From JBEBGV01 sp040081265 (GTDB lineage: Bacteria > Acidobacteriota > Vicinamibacteria > Vicinamibacterales > UBA2999): a DNA stretch of 31,307 nucleotides. Below the pieces are notes generated by a model that was not told where the DNA came from, did not search any database, and saw only the letters and a program-made list of their open reading frames with translations. The translations under genes and the position numbers were made by a program. This document shows positions 17,642-24,472 of this stretch, in pieces (the stretch's first letter is position 1; every line of letters begins with the position of its first letter). The stretch is taken from the NCBI GenBank assembly GCA_040081265.1, contig JBEBGV010000056.1:1-31307 (forward strand), read 5' to 3'.

Positions 17642-18541
17642 TTAACCTGAGGCTCGTGGTGCAGTCGAACCTTCGGTGGGCGACGCGTCGGGCATCAGCG
17701 GCGCTTCGAGCGAAGGGTTTCGGAAGAACCGGTACAACAACCAGATGTCGATTGCGCCCACGACGACCATGACCACATAGGCGGCATTGCTCGGAACCAG
17801 TCCCAGATCCTTCAGCAGGCGGGACAAACCGAACGCAACGACCCACGCGTCGAAGCTCATGCAGATTCGTCGAAACGTTTCGTGGCCGACGTGGCGAATG
17901 ACGAACGCACCGAGCGGCACGCCCAGCAGGATGCTCGGCACGATCCAGGGAATCAGCGTAAAACTCTGCGCGGTGTAGAGTCCAGCGTAGGCGTAGGCCA
18001 CAGCCGTCATCGATGACTCCGCCAGCCGAATGATGCCCAGGGCGGCGCGGAAATCCTTCTTTGCCAGCCCCTGGTTGTTGAGCATGATGGCCAGCGGCGG
18101 ACCGGAGACGGTGGTCACCGAATAGAGCACGCCCAGGGCGCCCCCGAAGCCGAGGCCGGCGATTCGTTCTGACTTGATCGGCCGACGCCAGCCAGCCGCC
18201 TGGACAAGGATGAGGGGCAACAACACCCAGTAGGTGCCGAAGCGCAGCCAGCCCGGATGCACTTGCGCCACGATCGCGGTGCCAATGATGACTCCGGGCA
18301 CCAGGCCGATGACTACCGGCATCACCCGTCGCCACGTCCGACCGTAAGCCTCACGGTTGTTCCAGAGCACGTACCCGTTGAGAACGACTTCGATCAGGAT
18401 GAGCGCCGGGTTGAGGACCCGGTTGGTCAGAAACAGGAGCGCGAGCGGAACGGTGAGCGACGAAAACCCGTAGCCGAGCGCGCCGTTGACGGTGGCCGCA
18501 AACAGCGTGATGGCGGCCAGGGCGATCATGTTCTGGTCCAT
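17642..18541 (-). CDS. TauE/SafE-family membrane permease
   Basis: The protein has 299 residues and is almost entirely hydrophobic, with about eight membrane helices. The family (also called TSUP or DUF81) exports or imports sulfur-containing organic anions such as sulfite or sulfoacetate. The first helix has the typical start (LAAITLFAATVNGALGYGFS followed by SLTVPLALLFL), and the second repeat has the family-like LGFGGALGVLYSVTTVSGPP with a following AIMLNNQG. The substrate is not predictable. ATG 18541 is preferred to a TTG at 18565 that has no better ribosome-binding site. The C-terminal tail of about 20 residues is polar. It is divergent from the kinase gene, and its leader contains the perfect palindrome AGTCTATAGACT (18577-18588). 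Confidence 0.88.
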   Translation of the reverse strand: MDQNMIALAAITLFAATVNGALGYGFSSLTVPLALLFLTNRVLNPALILIEVVLNGYVLWNNREAYGRTWRRVMPVVIGLVPGVIIGTAIVAQVHPGWLRFGTYWVLLPLILVQAAGWRRPIKSERIAGLGFGGALGVLYSVTTVSGPPLAIMLNNQGLAKKDFRAALGIIRLAESSMTAVAYAYAGLYTAQSFTLIPWIVPSILLGVPLGAFVIRHVGHETFRRICMSFDAWVVAFGLSRLLKDLGLVPSNAAYVVMVVVGAIDIWLLYRFFRNPSLEAPLMPDASPTEGSTAPRASG

Positions 18542-18576
18542 GTCAGCCCCAGAGCGTACCTGCAACTACCCTAGTG

Positions 18577-18636
18577 AGTCTATAGACTGATTGCCTGCTC
18601 ACGGTGGTCCCGCAGCGGGTCTCACACCACCGGTGG
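18577..18636. promoter_or_regulatory. Palindromes in the TauE/kinase divergent region
   Basis: Three perfect palindromes lie in 60 bases: AGTCTATAGACT (18577-18588), CCCGCAGCGGG (18609-18619) and CCACCGGTGG (18627-18636). The gap is shared by two divergent genes, so one or more may be operators. No known binding motif is recognised. Confidence 0.4.
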
Positions 18637-18661
18637 CGAAGAACGGGCGTAAAGGGCTTGC

Positions 18662-18667
18662 TATACT
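18662..18667 (+). promoter_or_regulatory. Possible -10 element for the kinase gene
   Basis: TATACT ends 11 bases before the ATG at 18679, which would leave a leader of about 5 bases, so the mRNA may be nearly leaderless. No -35 match is evident. The absence of a ribosome-binding site before the ATG fits this reading. Confidence 0.4.
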
Positions 18668-18678
18668 CAGCCTGCCTC

Positions 18679-19650
18679 ATGTTCTTTCGTGGGCAGACCA
18701 TCGGCAAGTATCGAATCGTATCTTCGCTGGGCAGCGGCGGTTTCGGCGCCGTGTACCTGGCCGAAGATACGTGGATCGACAAGAAGGTCGCCCTGAAGGT
18801 GCCCCACCGCCAGCACCACGATTTCACCGCCATGGTGAAGGAGCCCCGCCTGCTGGCCTCCATGAACCATCCCAACATCGTCTCGGTGCTCACCGCCGAG
18901 CGGCAGGACGATGTGTTCTACATCGTGATGGAGTACGTGGACGGGCAGACACTCGAGCAGATCATCATGCGCGAGGGCGCGCTCGATCTCACCCGGGCGC
19001 TCGACTTCACCTGCCAGATCTGCAATGCGATCGATCATGCCCATGCGGCCGGCGTGCTGCATCGCGACATCCGACCGGGCAACATGCTGATCACCGAGAG
19101 TGGCCTGCTGAAGGTCACCGACTTCGGCACCTCGCGCTTCCTCGAGATCGCGGCCCACGGCACGACCGTCATCGGCAGCCCGCCATACATGGCGCCCGAG
19201 CAGTTCTACGGAAAGGCCGTCTTCGCCAGCGATCTCTATTCGGTGGGCGTCACGATGTACCAGATGCTGACCGGCGAGCTGCCGTATGAAACGCCTGGAC
19301 CTGGCGACGTGGAGCGCCTGATGCGTGGCGAACTCCTGACGGCGCCCCGGGTCAGGAACGCGAAGATCCCCAAGGCGATCAACGACATCGTGCTCACGGC
19401 GCTGTCGCCCGATGTCACCACCCGCTATCAGCGCGCCGCAGACCTCCTGGCAGACGTCCTGGCCGCCCGGAGTACGGCCCCGCGTCGGGTTCCCAGCGTC
19501 CGCGCCGCACAAGGGGGCTCTGACGAGGTGGCCGACATTCACGCCCGGCTCCGGGCCCGCGACACCCCGACTGCCCGGTTCTGCTGGCATTGCCGCAAGC
19601 CGCTGCACGCGCGGAACGACCGCTGCCCGTTCTGCAACGAAGCCCAGTAA
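18679..19650 (+). CDS. Serine/threonine protein kinase with C-terminal zinc ribbon
   Basis: The protein has 323 residues, a Hanks-type kinase predicted to be cytosolic since no membrane helix is visible. The glycine loop is GSGGFGAVYLAE, the ATP lysine K40 (VALKV), the alpha-C glutamate probably E55 (MVKEPRLL), the catalytic loop HRDIRPGN (D130, N135), then DFG (148-150) and APEQ. The usual catalytic-loop lysine (HRDxKxxN) is replaced by R132. The C-terminus carries FCWHCRKPLH and RCPFCNEAQ; cysteines 302, 305, 316 and 319 form a CxxC-x10-CxxC zinc ribbon. ATG 18679 is chosen because the domain begins there and a -10-like box lies just upstream; an earlier start at 18604 would run through that box. 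Its substrate is unknown. The next gene on the same strand is ilvE. Confidence 0.92.
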   Translation: MFFRGQTIGKYRIVSSLGSGGFGAVYLAEDTWIDKKVALKVPHRQHHDFTAMVKEPRLLASMNHPNIVSVLTAERQDDVFYIVMEYVDGQTLEQIIMREGALDLTRALDFTCQICNAIDHAHAAGVLHRDIRPGNMLITESGLLKVTDFGTSRFLEIAAHGTTVIGSPPYMAPEQFYGKAVFASDLYSVGVTMYQMLTGELPYETPGPGDVERLMRGELLTAPRVRNAKIPKAINDIVLTALSPDVTTRYQRAADLLADVLAARSTAPRRVPSVRAAQGGSDEVADIHARLRARDTPTARFCWHCRKPLHARNDRCPFCNEAQ

Positions 19651-19652
19651 CG

Positions 19653-19696
19653 CTCGCGGGGCTCCGTCTGACACCAGACGAACGTCGCCTCGCGAG
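19653..19696 (+). promoter_or_regulatory. Nested stem-loop after the kinase gene
   Basis: CTCGCGGGG (19653-19661) pairs with CCTCGCGAG (19688-19696), 9 pairs with one G-U. It encloses a second hairpin, CGTCTG-ACAC-CAGACG (19665-19680). The structure starts 2 bases after the kinase stop. It could be a transcript end, an attenuator or a small structured RNA ahead of ilvE. No known riboswitch family is recognised. Confidence 0.5.
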
Positions 19697-19711
19697 GGGC
19701 AGAGTCTGTTT

Positions 19712-19730
19712 GCCCGCACCGGGTGCGGGC
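19712..19730 (+). terminator. GC-rich hairpin before ilvE
   Basis: GCCCGCA (19712-19718) pairs with TGCGGGC (19724-19730) around CCGGG. The sequence is palindromic over 19 bases. It is followed by TGATTGTC, a weak T-rich tail, so it may be a terminator of the kinase transcript or part of a leader. Confidence 0.4.
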
Positions 19731-19799
19731 TGATTGTCGCGGTGACATTCGCGTCCGGGTGAGCGGCAGGTTAGGATCAGTTGAACAAAGGAGTTGCGC

Positions 19800-20762
19800 A
19801 TGGCGTTTCCAGGGACCGGCAAGATTTGGATGAACGGCTCGCTTGTGGATTGGAACGATGCCCGAATCCACATCGCCTCCCACGTCGTGCACTACGGCAG
19901 CGGTGTCTTTGAGGGCGCCCGGTGCTACGACACGCGGACCGGGCCCGCCGTCTTCCGCCTTGACGCCCATATGCGTCGGCTGATCGATTCCGCCCGCATC
20001 TACCGGATGGACTCACCCTACGACCAGGCGACACTCGAGACCGCTGTCATCGACCTGATTCGCACCAACGGGTTCCGGGCCTGCTATATCCGTCCGCTCG
20101 TCTATCGGGGCTACGATTCGCTGGGCGTGAACCCCCTGCCCTGCCCGGTCGACGTCGCGATCATGCTCTGGGAATGGCCGGCGTACTTCACCAAGGAAGC
20201 GATCGAAGAAGGGCTGGACGTCAAGATCGCGACCTGGGCTCGCATGGCCCCGAACACCCTGCCGGCAATGGCCAAGAGCGTCGCGAACTACGCCAACTCG
20301 CAGCTCATCAAGATGGAGGCGATTGCCGACGGCTATGCCGAGGGCATCGCGCTCGACACCAGCGGCAACCTCAGCGAAGGCAGCGGGCAGAACCTGTTCG
20401 TCGTGCGGGACGGGATCATTTTCACCCCGCCGATTGCCAACTCGGTGCTCTCGGGCATCACCAGGGACTCGGTCATCACCATTGCCCGGGACCTCGGATT
20501 CGAATTGCGGGAGCAGGCGCTGCCCCGGGAAACCCTCTACATTGCCGATGAAGTGTTCTTCGTGGGCACCGCGGTAGAGGTCACCCCGATTCGCTCGGTG
20601 GACCGCATCAAGGTGGGACGCGGACGTCGCGGCCCTATCACCGAGGCGATACAGCAGAGGTTCTTCGAGATCGTGCGTGGGGACGCCCCGGATACCCACG
20701 GCTGGCTCCAGCCGGTAGCCGCGGGCCGGCCGACTACAAGTGCGGCCTCAACTTCCCGATAA
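19800..20762 (+). CDS. ilvE: Branched-chain amino acid aminotransferase
   Basis: The protein has 320 residues, a fold-type IV PLP enzyme that interconverts branched-chain amino acids and their 2-oxo acids. The PLP lysine is K159 in LPAMAKSVANY. Other signatures are GVFEGARCYDT, CYIRPLVYRGYDSLGV, GYAEGIALDTSGNLSEGSGQ with the following NLF, GITRDSVITIARDLG, RETLYIADEVFFVGTAVEVT and GPITEAIQQRFF. The match with E. coli IlvE is close along the length. ATG 19800 has AAAGGAG 6 bases upstream; a TTG two codons earlier is less likely. The last 20 residues (PVAAGRPTTSAASTSR) are a low-complexity tail beyond the usual end. A structured leader lies upstream. Confidence 0.95.
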   Translation: MAFPGTGKIWMNGSLVDWNDARIHIASHVVHYGSGVFEGARCYDTRTGPAVFRLDAHMRRLIDSARIYRMDSPYDQATLETAVIDLIRTNGFRACYIRPLVYRGYDSLGVNPLPCPVDVAIMLWEWPAYFTKEAIEEGLDVKIATWARMAPNTLPAMAKSVANYANSQLIKMEAIADGYAEGIALDTSGNLSEGSGQNLFVVRDGIIFTPPIANSVLSGITRDSVITIARDLGFELREQALPRETLYIADEVFFVGTAVEVTPIRSVDRIKVGRGRRGPITEAIQQRFFEIVRGDAPDTHGWLQPVAAGRPTTSAASTSR

Positions 20763-20856
20763 CTACTGGAGAGAACGGGAGGAGCAGGCTCGGTGAGCCT
20801 ACCGAGGTCAGCGCGGGGCTGATCTGCGCACCTCTGCCCGGTATCGCTCCAGTCTG
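20763..20856 (+). other. ilvE-pilT intergenic gap with a short hairpin
   Basis: This 94-base gap has a purine-rich stretch (GAGAGAACGGGAGGAGCAGG) and a 6-bp stem, CTCGGT (20789-20794) with ACCGAG (20801-20806). No clear promoter or terminator is visible. Confidence 0.3.
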
Positions 20857-22008
20857 ATGCACGTAAACGAGCTGCTCAAGATTGCCGTCGCCGCGGGTGC
20901 CTCCGACCTTCACCTCAAGGTCGGTGGCTTTCCAACCATGCGCATCCGGGGCGAACTGGTTCCCGCATTACGGGACCGTCGTCTCGAAGCGCAGGACATG
21001 GCGGTCATCGCCGACGCCGTCCTTCCGGAAGGCCTGAAGACCCGCTTCGAGGAAAACCACGAAATCGACCTCGCCTACAGCGTGGCCGGGCTCGGGCGCT
21101 TCCGCTGTAACGCCTTCCAGCAGCGCGGCACGATCGGCATGGTCTTCCGTATCATCCCGATGCGCATCGGCACGATCGAGGAGCTGGCCCTGCCCCCGGT
21201 GTTGAGTGCCATTGCCGGTGAGGAACGCGGTCTGGTCCTGGTCACGGGAACGACCGGTAGCGGCAAGAGCACCACCCTCGCCGCGATGATCGACGAGATC
21301 AACTCTCATCGCACCTGCCACATCATCACCATCGAAGACCCGATCGAGTACCTCCATCGCGACAACCGGTCGATCATCAACCAGCGCGAAATCGGCGTCG
21401 ACACCAACTCGTTCGCGTACGCACTGCGCAGCGCTCTTCGTCAGGACCCCGACGTCATCCTGGTCGGCGAAATGCGCGACTACGAAACCATCGAGACGGC
21501 GATTCTGGCCGCTGAGACCGGCCACCTCGTTTTCTCCACCCTGCACACCCTCGACGCCACCGAAACGATCAACCGCATCATCAGCGTCTTCCCTCCTCAC
21601 CAGCAGAAGCAGGTCCGCATGCAGCTGGCGAGCATCCTGAAGGGCGTGATCTCACAGCGCCTGATCCCCCGAGCCGACGCCGAAGGCCGAGCGCCCGCAG
21701 TCGAAGTGCTGATCAGCACGCCGTTCATCAAGGACTGCATCGTCGACAAGGAAAAGACCCATATGATCCGCAATGCGATTGCCCAGGGCACATCGCAATA
21801 CGGCATGCAGACCTTCGATCAGTCAATCTTCTACTTGTTCGAGCGTGGGCTCATTACCTACGAAGAGGCGCTGCGGTGGGCGTCGAACGTGGACGAGTTC
21901 AAGCTGCGGGTGCAGGGCATCTCGACCACGTCCGACGATGCGCGGGCGGAGATGGAGGCGTCGCTCCAGGGCCGCGCGCCGGAAATCACCCGTTTTGGGA
22001 GTTCGTAG
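20857..22008 (+). CDS. pilT: Type IV pilus retraction ATPase PilT
   Basis: The protein has 383 residues. PilT powers retraction of type IV pili (twitching motility, DNA uptake) at the inner membrane. The PAS-like N-terminal part has SDLHLKVGGFPTMRIRGEL. The ATPase core has Walker A GTTGSGKST (131-139), an Asp box (IITIEDPIEYLHR), Walker B DVILVGEMRD with its glutamate, and the His box STLHTLDATETINR. The AIRNL-like C-terminus has the motif QYGMQTFDQS. The glycine-rich Walker A is intact. PilT rather than PilB is indicated by the short N-terminus, absence of the zinc-binding cysteines and the length. It is a single gene here, so other pilus genes are elsewhere. Its last 23 bases overlap the end of the convergent YtxH gene. 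Confidence 0.96.
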   Translation: MHVNELLKIAVAAGASDLHLKVGGFPTMRIRGELVPALRDRRLEAQDMAVIADAVLPEGLKTRFEENHEIDLAYSVAGLGRFRCNAFQQRGTIGMVFRIIPMRIGTIEELALPPVLSAIAGEERGLVLVTGTTGSGKSTTLAAMIDEINSHRTCHIITIEDPIEYLHRDNRSIINQREIGVDTNSFAYALRSALRQDPDVILVGEMRDYETIETAILAAETGHLVFSTLHTLDATETINRIISVFPPHQQKQVRMQLASILKGVISQRLIPRADAEGRAPAVEVLISTPFIKDCIVDKEKTHMIRNAIAQGTSQYGMQTFDQSIFYLFERGLITYEEALRWASNVDEFKLRVQGISTTSDDARAEMEASLQGRAPEITRFGSS

Positions 22009-22315
22009 TCGCGGTCCGATACGCCGTCTTGCCCTTCTCCAGGGCCTCGTTCACGCGTGAACCGAAGGCCTGTACGTCGGCCTTCCCCCGTTCGAGGACC
22101 TCATTGACGCGCTGCGTCTGCTGCTCGACGAACGCGCCGCCCTCCTCCTTCAGCGTGTCGGCCGCCTCCCGGGCTCGCCGGCTCAGTTCCTGACGGGTCT
22201 CACGGCCGTTCCTCGGCGCCATCAGCAGCGCCACCGCTGCCCCGCCCATCACGCCCAGCGCAAACCAGCACGCATTGGTCATCGCGCGGCTGTCAGAATC
22301 CTGTCTCAGTCTCAT
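21986..22315 (-). CDS. YtxH-domain small membrane protein
   Basis: The protein has 109 residues. One N-terminal membrane helix (about residues 14-32, ACWFALGVMGGAAVALLMAP) is followed by RNGRETRQELSRRAREAAD and a charged, probably coiled-coil tail (KADVQAFGSRVNEALEKGK). This is the layout of YtxH/general-stress proteins. ATG 22315 is preferred to ATG 22330 because GGAGG lies 8 bases before it. It is the third gene of a SYLF, SFPASDPP-protein, YtxH operon (gaps of 12 and 18 bases). The function of YtxH proteins is poorly known; stress or envelope roles are inferred. Its 3' end overlaps pilT on the opposite strand by 23 bases. Confidence 0.8.
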   Translation of the reverse strand: MRLRQDSDSRAMTNACWFALGVMGGAAVALLMAPRNGRETRQELSRRAREAADTLKEEGGAFVEQQTQRVNEVLERGKADVQAFGSRVNEALEKGKTAYRTATTNSQNG

Positions 22316-22333
22316 CTGCGTACCCTCCATGTG

Positions 22334-22546
22334 TCAGTTTTCGCGGCTGCGGAGCCGCTGCGCACGACCAGCCGTCGCCGTCGTGGGTGTCCACGACGGC
22401 GGATCGCTTGCCGGAAAGGAGTCGTCCAGCGTGTCGTCGACTGCATCGCCCTCGTCGGTCCAGGACCGCGAAGACATCATCAGGACGAGACCACATGCGA
22501 GCACGCCAGCGCCGGCTGCCCACATCACCCCACTTGGAATGCGCAT
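22334..22546 (-). CDS. Small membrane protein with SFPASDPPSW motif
   Basis: The protein has 70 residues. One membrane helix (about residues 6-24, WAAGAGVLACGLVLMMSS) is followed by a soluble tail with DDTLDDSFPASDPPSWTP at residues 37-54. The core DSFPASDPPSW recurs in many unrelated small bacterial proteins, and no biochemical function is established for it. The start has GGGAGG 5 bases upstream, which supports real translation. It sits between the SYLF and YtxH genes with 12- and 18-base gaps, so co-expression is likely. I do not assign a function. Confidence 0.75.
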   Translation of the reverse strand: MRIPSGVMWAAGAGVLACGLVLMMSSRSWTDEGDAVDDTLDDSFPASDPPSWTPTTATAGRAQRLRSREN

Positions 22547-22558
22547 GACGACCTCCCT

Positions 22559-23281
22559 TTAACGGCTGCTGGTGCCGGGACCCAGCAGCCTGGCAATATC
22601 ACCACGCCATGCCGCCACGCTCGAGAGGCGATCCTTGGGCACGTTGTTGCTGAAGATCACTTTCGGTGAAACAGCCACGCCATAGAACTTGCGATTGGCG
22701 TCCTCGTCATCTTTCAGCGATGCCCCTTCGATGGTCGCTCCGGCAAAGAGTCCCTTGGCCCGTGAGTACGCCAGGATTTCCGCGGTCAGGTTGGCGTCTG
22801 TTGACGCCTGCGCGCTTCGACCAACGGGACCGGCAGCGACCGACGCGTTGGCTCCGAACTTGAACTCGCTGGAGAGCAACTTGTCGATTCCCTCCTTGTT
22901 CATCACGAGGAGGACGAGGTCAACCGACTGGACGCCGATCTGCCAGCCGATGCTTCCGCCATTCATGCTCACGAAACTTGGAGCACTCCACGAATTCGTG
23001 GCGCGGTCCCTCACGCTCATGATGCCCCTGCCGTGCTCTGCGCCGAGCACGAAGCCGCCCTTGACCAGTCGGGGAATCACCACGATCGCTTCAGCCCGGT
23101 CGAGGACGTACTCCGGAATGGCGTCATCTGGCGTCTTGACCAGCGTACCCAGCACCTGGAGCGACTCCTGGATTCTGTCTTTCTCGTCCTGTTGAGCCGC
23201 TGCCGGGCGCGCGACGCCTGTCAGGGCCAGCGACACCATCGCAGCAGTACCCACAAATTGAATCATTCGGCGACGAACCAT
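22559..23281 (-). CDS. Secreted SYLF (Ysc84-type) lipid-binding protein
   Basis: The protein has 240 residues. A signal peptide (MVRRRMIQFVGTAAMVSLAL, ending ARPAAAQ) precedes the SYLF domain. Family marks are IPEYVLDRAEAIVVIPRLVK, GFVLGAEHGRGIMSVRD, GGSIGWQIGVQSVDLVLLVM, FKFGANASVAAGPVGR and ILAYSRAKGLFAGATIEGAS. SYLF proteins bind phosphoinositides or other lipids in eukaryotes; bacterial secreted forms are associated with the envelope, role unclear. ATG 23281 has GGAGG 8 bases upstream. It is first in a three-gene minus-strand operon and is divergent from the membrane-protein gene at 23503. Confidence 0.9.
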   Translation of the reverse strand: MVRRRMIQFVGTAAMVSLALTGVARPAAAQQDEKDRIQESLQVLGTLVKTPDDAIPEYVLDRAEAIVVIPRLVKGGFVLGAEHGRGIMSVRDRATNSWSAPSFVSMNGGSIGWQIGVQSVDLVLLVMNKEGIDKLLSSEFKFGANASVAAGPVGRSAQASTDANLTAEILAYSRAKGLFAGATIEGASLKDDEDANRKFYGVAVSPKVIFSNNVPKDRLSSVAAWRGDIARLLGPGTSSR

Positions 23282-23502
23282 GCTGACACCCTCCTTGACG
23301 ACCTAACGCCTGCCGACTCTGTGGCAAGGCTCATACCGTTCAAATTCCCTGCGTGTTCGGGACTCCCGTCAACGCCGTCCGTGGGTCGCGGCAATTCCTA
23401 CCCGTCCTGTGTAGGATCTCCCGCTCAGCTGCAGGCACCATGGCGGCGATCTGCTGTGGCCCGGCGCGGCCCCCCGGCACAGGTCCTGCACCTTGAACGG
23501 CC
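23282..23502. other. Divergent intergenic region, 221 bases
   Basis: This region separates the SYLF operon (minus) and a small membrane-protein gene (plus). It contains a hairpin TCCTAC (23396-23401) with GTAGGA (23411-23416), whose right arm overlaps a TAGGAT that could act as a -10 element for the plus gene. No convincing -35, RNA gene or further ORF is seen. Confidence 0.35.
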
Positions 23503-23958
23503 ATGAATTTCGCAAGCGCCGAAACCACAAACCTGTTCCTCTTGACGCTGTCCATCGTCGCCATCGTCCAGTTCCTGCTGCTGGTGGCCGTGCTGGTGCA
23601 AGTGAAGTCGGCGATGGCGCGACTGCGAGCCGCCTTGCCACTGATTGGAGACCAGGACATCCCGCGACTCCAGCGGCGACTCTCCCGCCTGCTTGACGAC
23701 GTCGAGACCCTGGTGGCCAAGGGGAATAATGTCGTCGGTGCGGTCGAGCGCGGAGCCCAGGACCTGGGAGCCGCCGCGTCAGTGGTCGGGCACAGCGCAC
23801 AGCGAGCGATGGAAGTGAGCTCGTTCAAGGCACGGGCCGTGACGGCCGCAGTCAGGGTCGGGTTACGGTTCTTCCTGGGCGGGCGCCCCTTCGGCCAGCG
23901 TGCCGTCGACGTCTCGTTGCCTCCGGTTCACCCCGGCGCACCATCTCAACTAAACTGA
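23503..23958 (+). CDS. Small membrane protein, DUF948-like
   Basis: The protein has 151 residues. An N-terminal membrane helix (about residues 9-33, NLFLLTLSIVAIVQFLLLVA) is followed by a helical, Arg/Leu-rich cytosolic or periplasmic region (RLRAALPLIGDQD, LQRRLSRLLDDVETLVAKGN, VVGAVERGAQDLGAAASVV). The order resembles DUF948/YtxG proteins, which often neighbour YtxH genes, and a YtxH gene lies nearby. Identity is uncertain and no function is assigned. The ATG is in frame with the only sizeable ORF. Its stop lies 4 bases before recX. Confidence 0.6.
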   Translation: MNFASAETTNLFLLTLSIVAIVQFLLLVAVLVQVKSAMARLRAALPLIGDQDIPRLQRRLSRLLDDVETLVAKGNNVVGAVERGAQDLGAAASVVGHSAQRAMEVSSFKARAVTAAVRVGLRFFLGGRPFGQRAVDVSLPPVHPGAPSQLN

Positions 23959-23962
23959 GGGG

Positions 23963-24451
23963 ATGCCGGCGGCTGGCGAGCGCGCGTATGTAGTGGGCCT
24001 GAAGCTCCTGGCCACGCGAGAACTGGCCGAGGCGCAGCTTCGAGAGCGTCTGACCCGGCGCCAGTTCGACCCAGGTGACATCGACGAAGCGATTACCCGC
24101 CTGAAGGCGGAGCGCGCCCTCGATGACGCGCGTACGGCCGCCGCCTACGCCCGCACCGAGGCGAACGTGCGCGGCCGCGGACGACTTCGGGTTCTGCGGC
24201 ATCTCAACTCGATGGGAGTGGCTCCCGAGCTGGCTCGTCACGCGGTCGACGAGGCGTTTGGTGAAGTCGACGAGTCCCTCCTGATCGAACGGGTGCTCGA
24301 ACGACGCCTGCGTCCGGGCGAGTCGCCTCGGAACCCCAAGGTCGCAGTCCGGCTGCATCGCTATCTGATTGCTCAGGGATTCGACTTCGAGCAGATTCGC
24401 GCCGCGCTGCGGCGGCGGCAGCATTCGCTCGACGCGCCCGAATCAACCTAA
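23963..24451 (+). CDS. recX: Regulatory protein RecX
   Basis: The protein has 162 residues. RecX binds RecA filaments and limits recombination. It consists of three-helix repeats with the marks GLKLLATRELAEAQLRERLT, FDPGDIDEAITRLKAERALD, DDARTAAAYARTEANVRGRG and HLNSMGVAPELARHAVDEAF. The ATG lies right after GAGGGG, giving poor spacing; GTG 23993 is an alternative. The next gene, 21 bases on, is alaS, which matches the frequent recA-recX-alaS order; recA itself is not in the window. Confidence 0.9.
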   Translation: MPAAGERAYVVGLKLLATRELAEAQLRERLTRRQFDPGDIDEAITRLKAERALDDARTAAAYARTEANVRGRGRLRVLRHLNSMGVAPELARHAVDEAFGEVDESLLIERVLERRLRPGESPRNPKVAVRLHRYLIAQGFDFEQIRAALRRRQHSLDAPEST

Positions 24452-24472
24452 ACCCCTCATCCCCAGCCCCCA

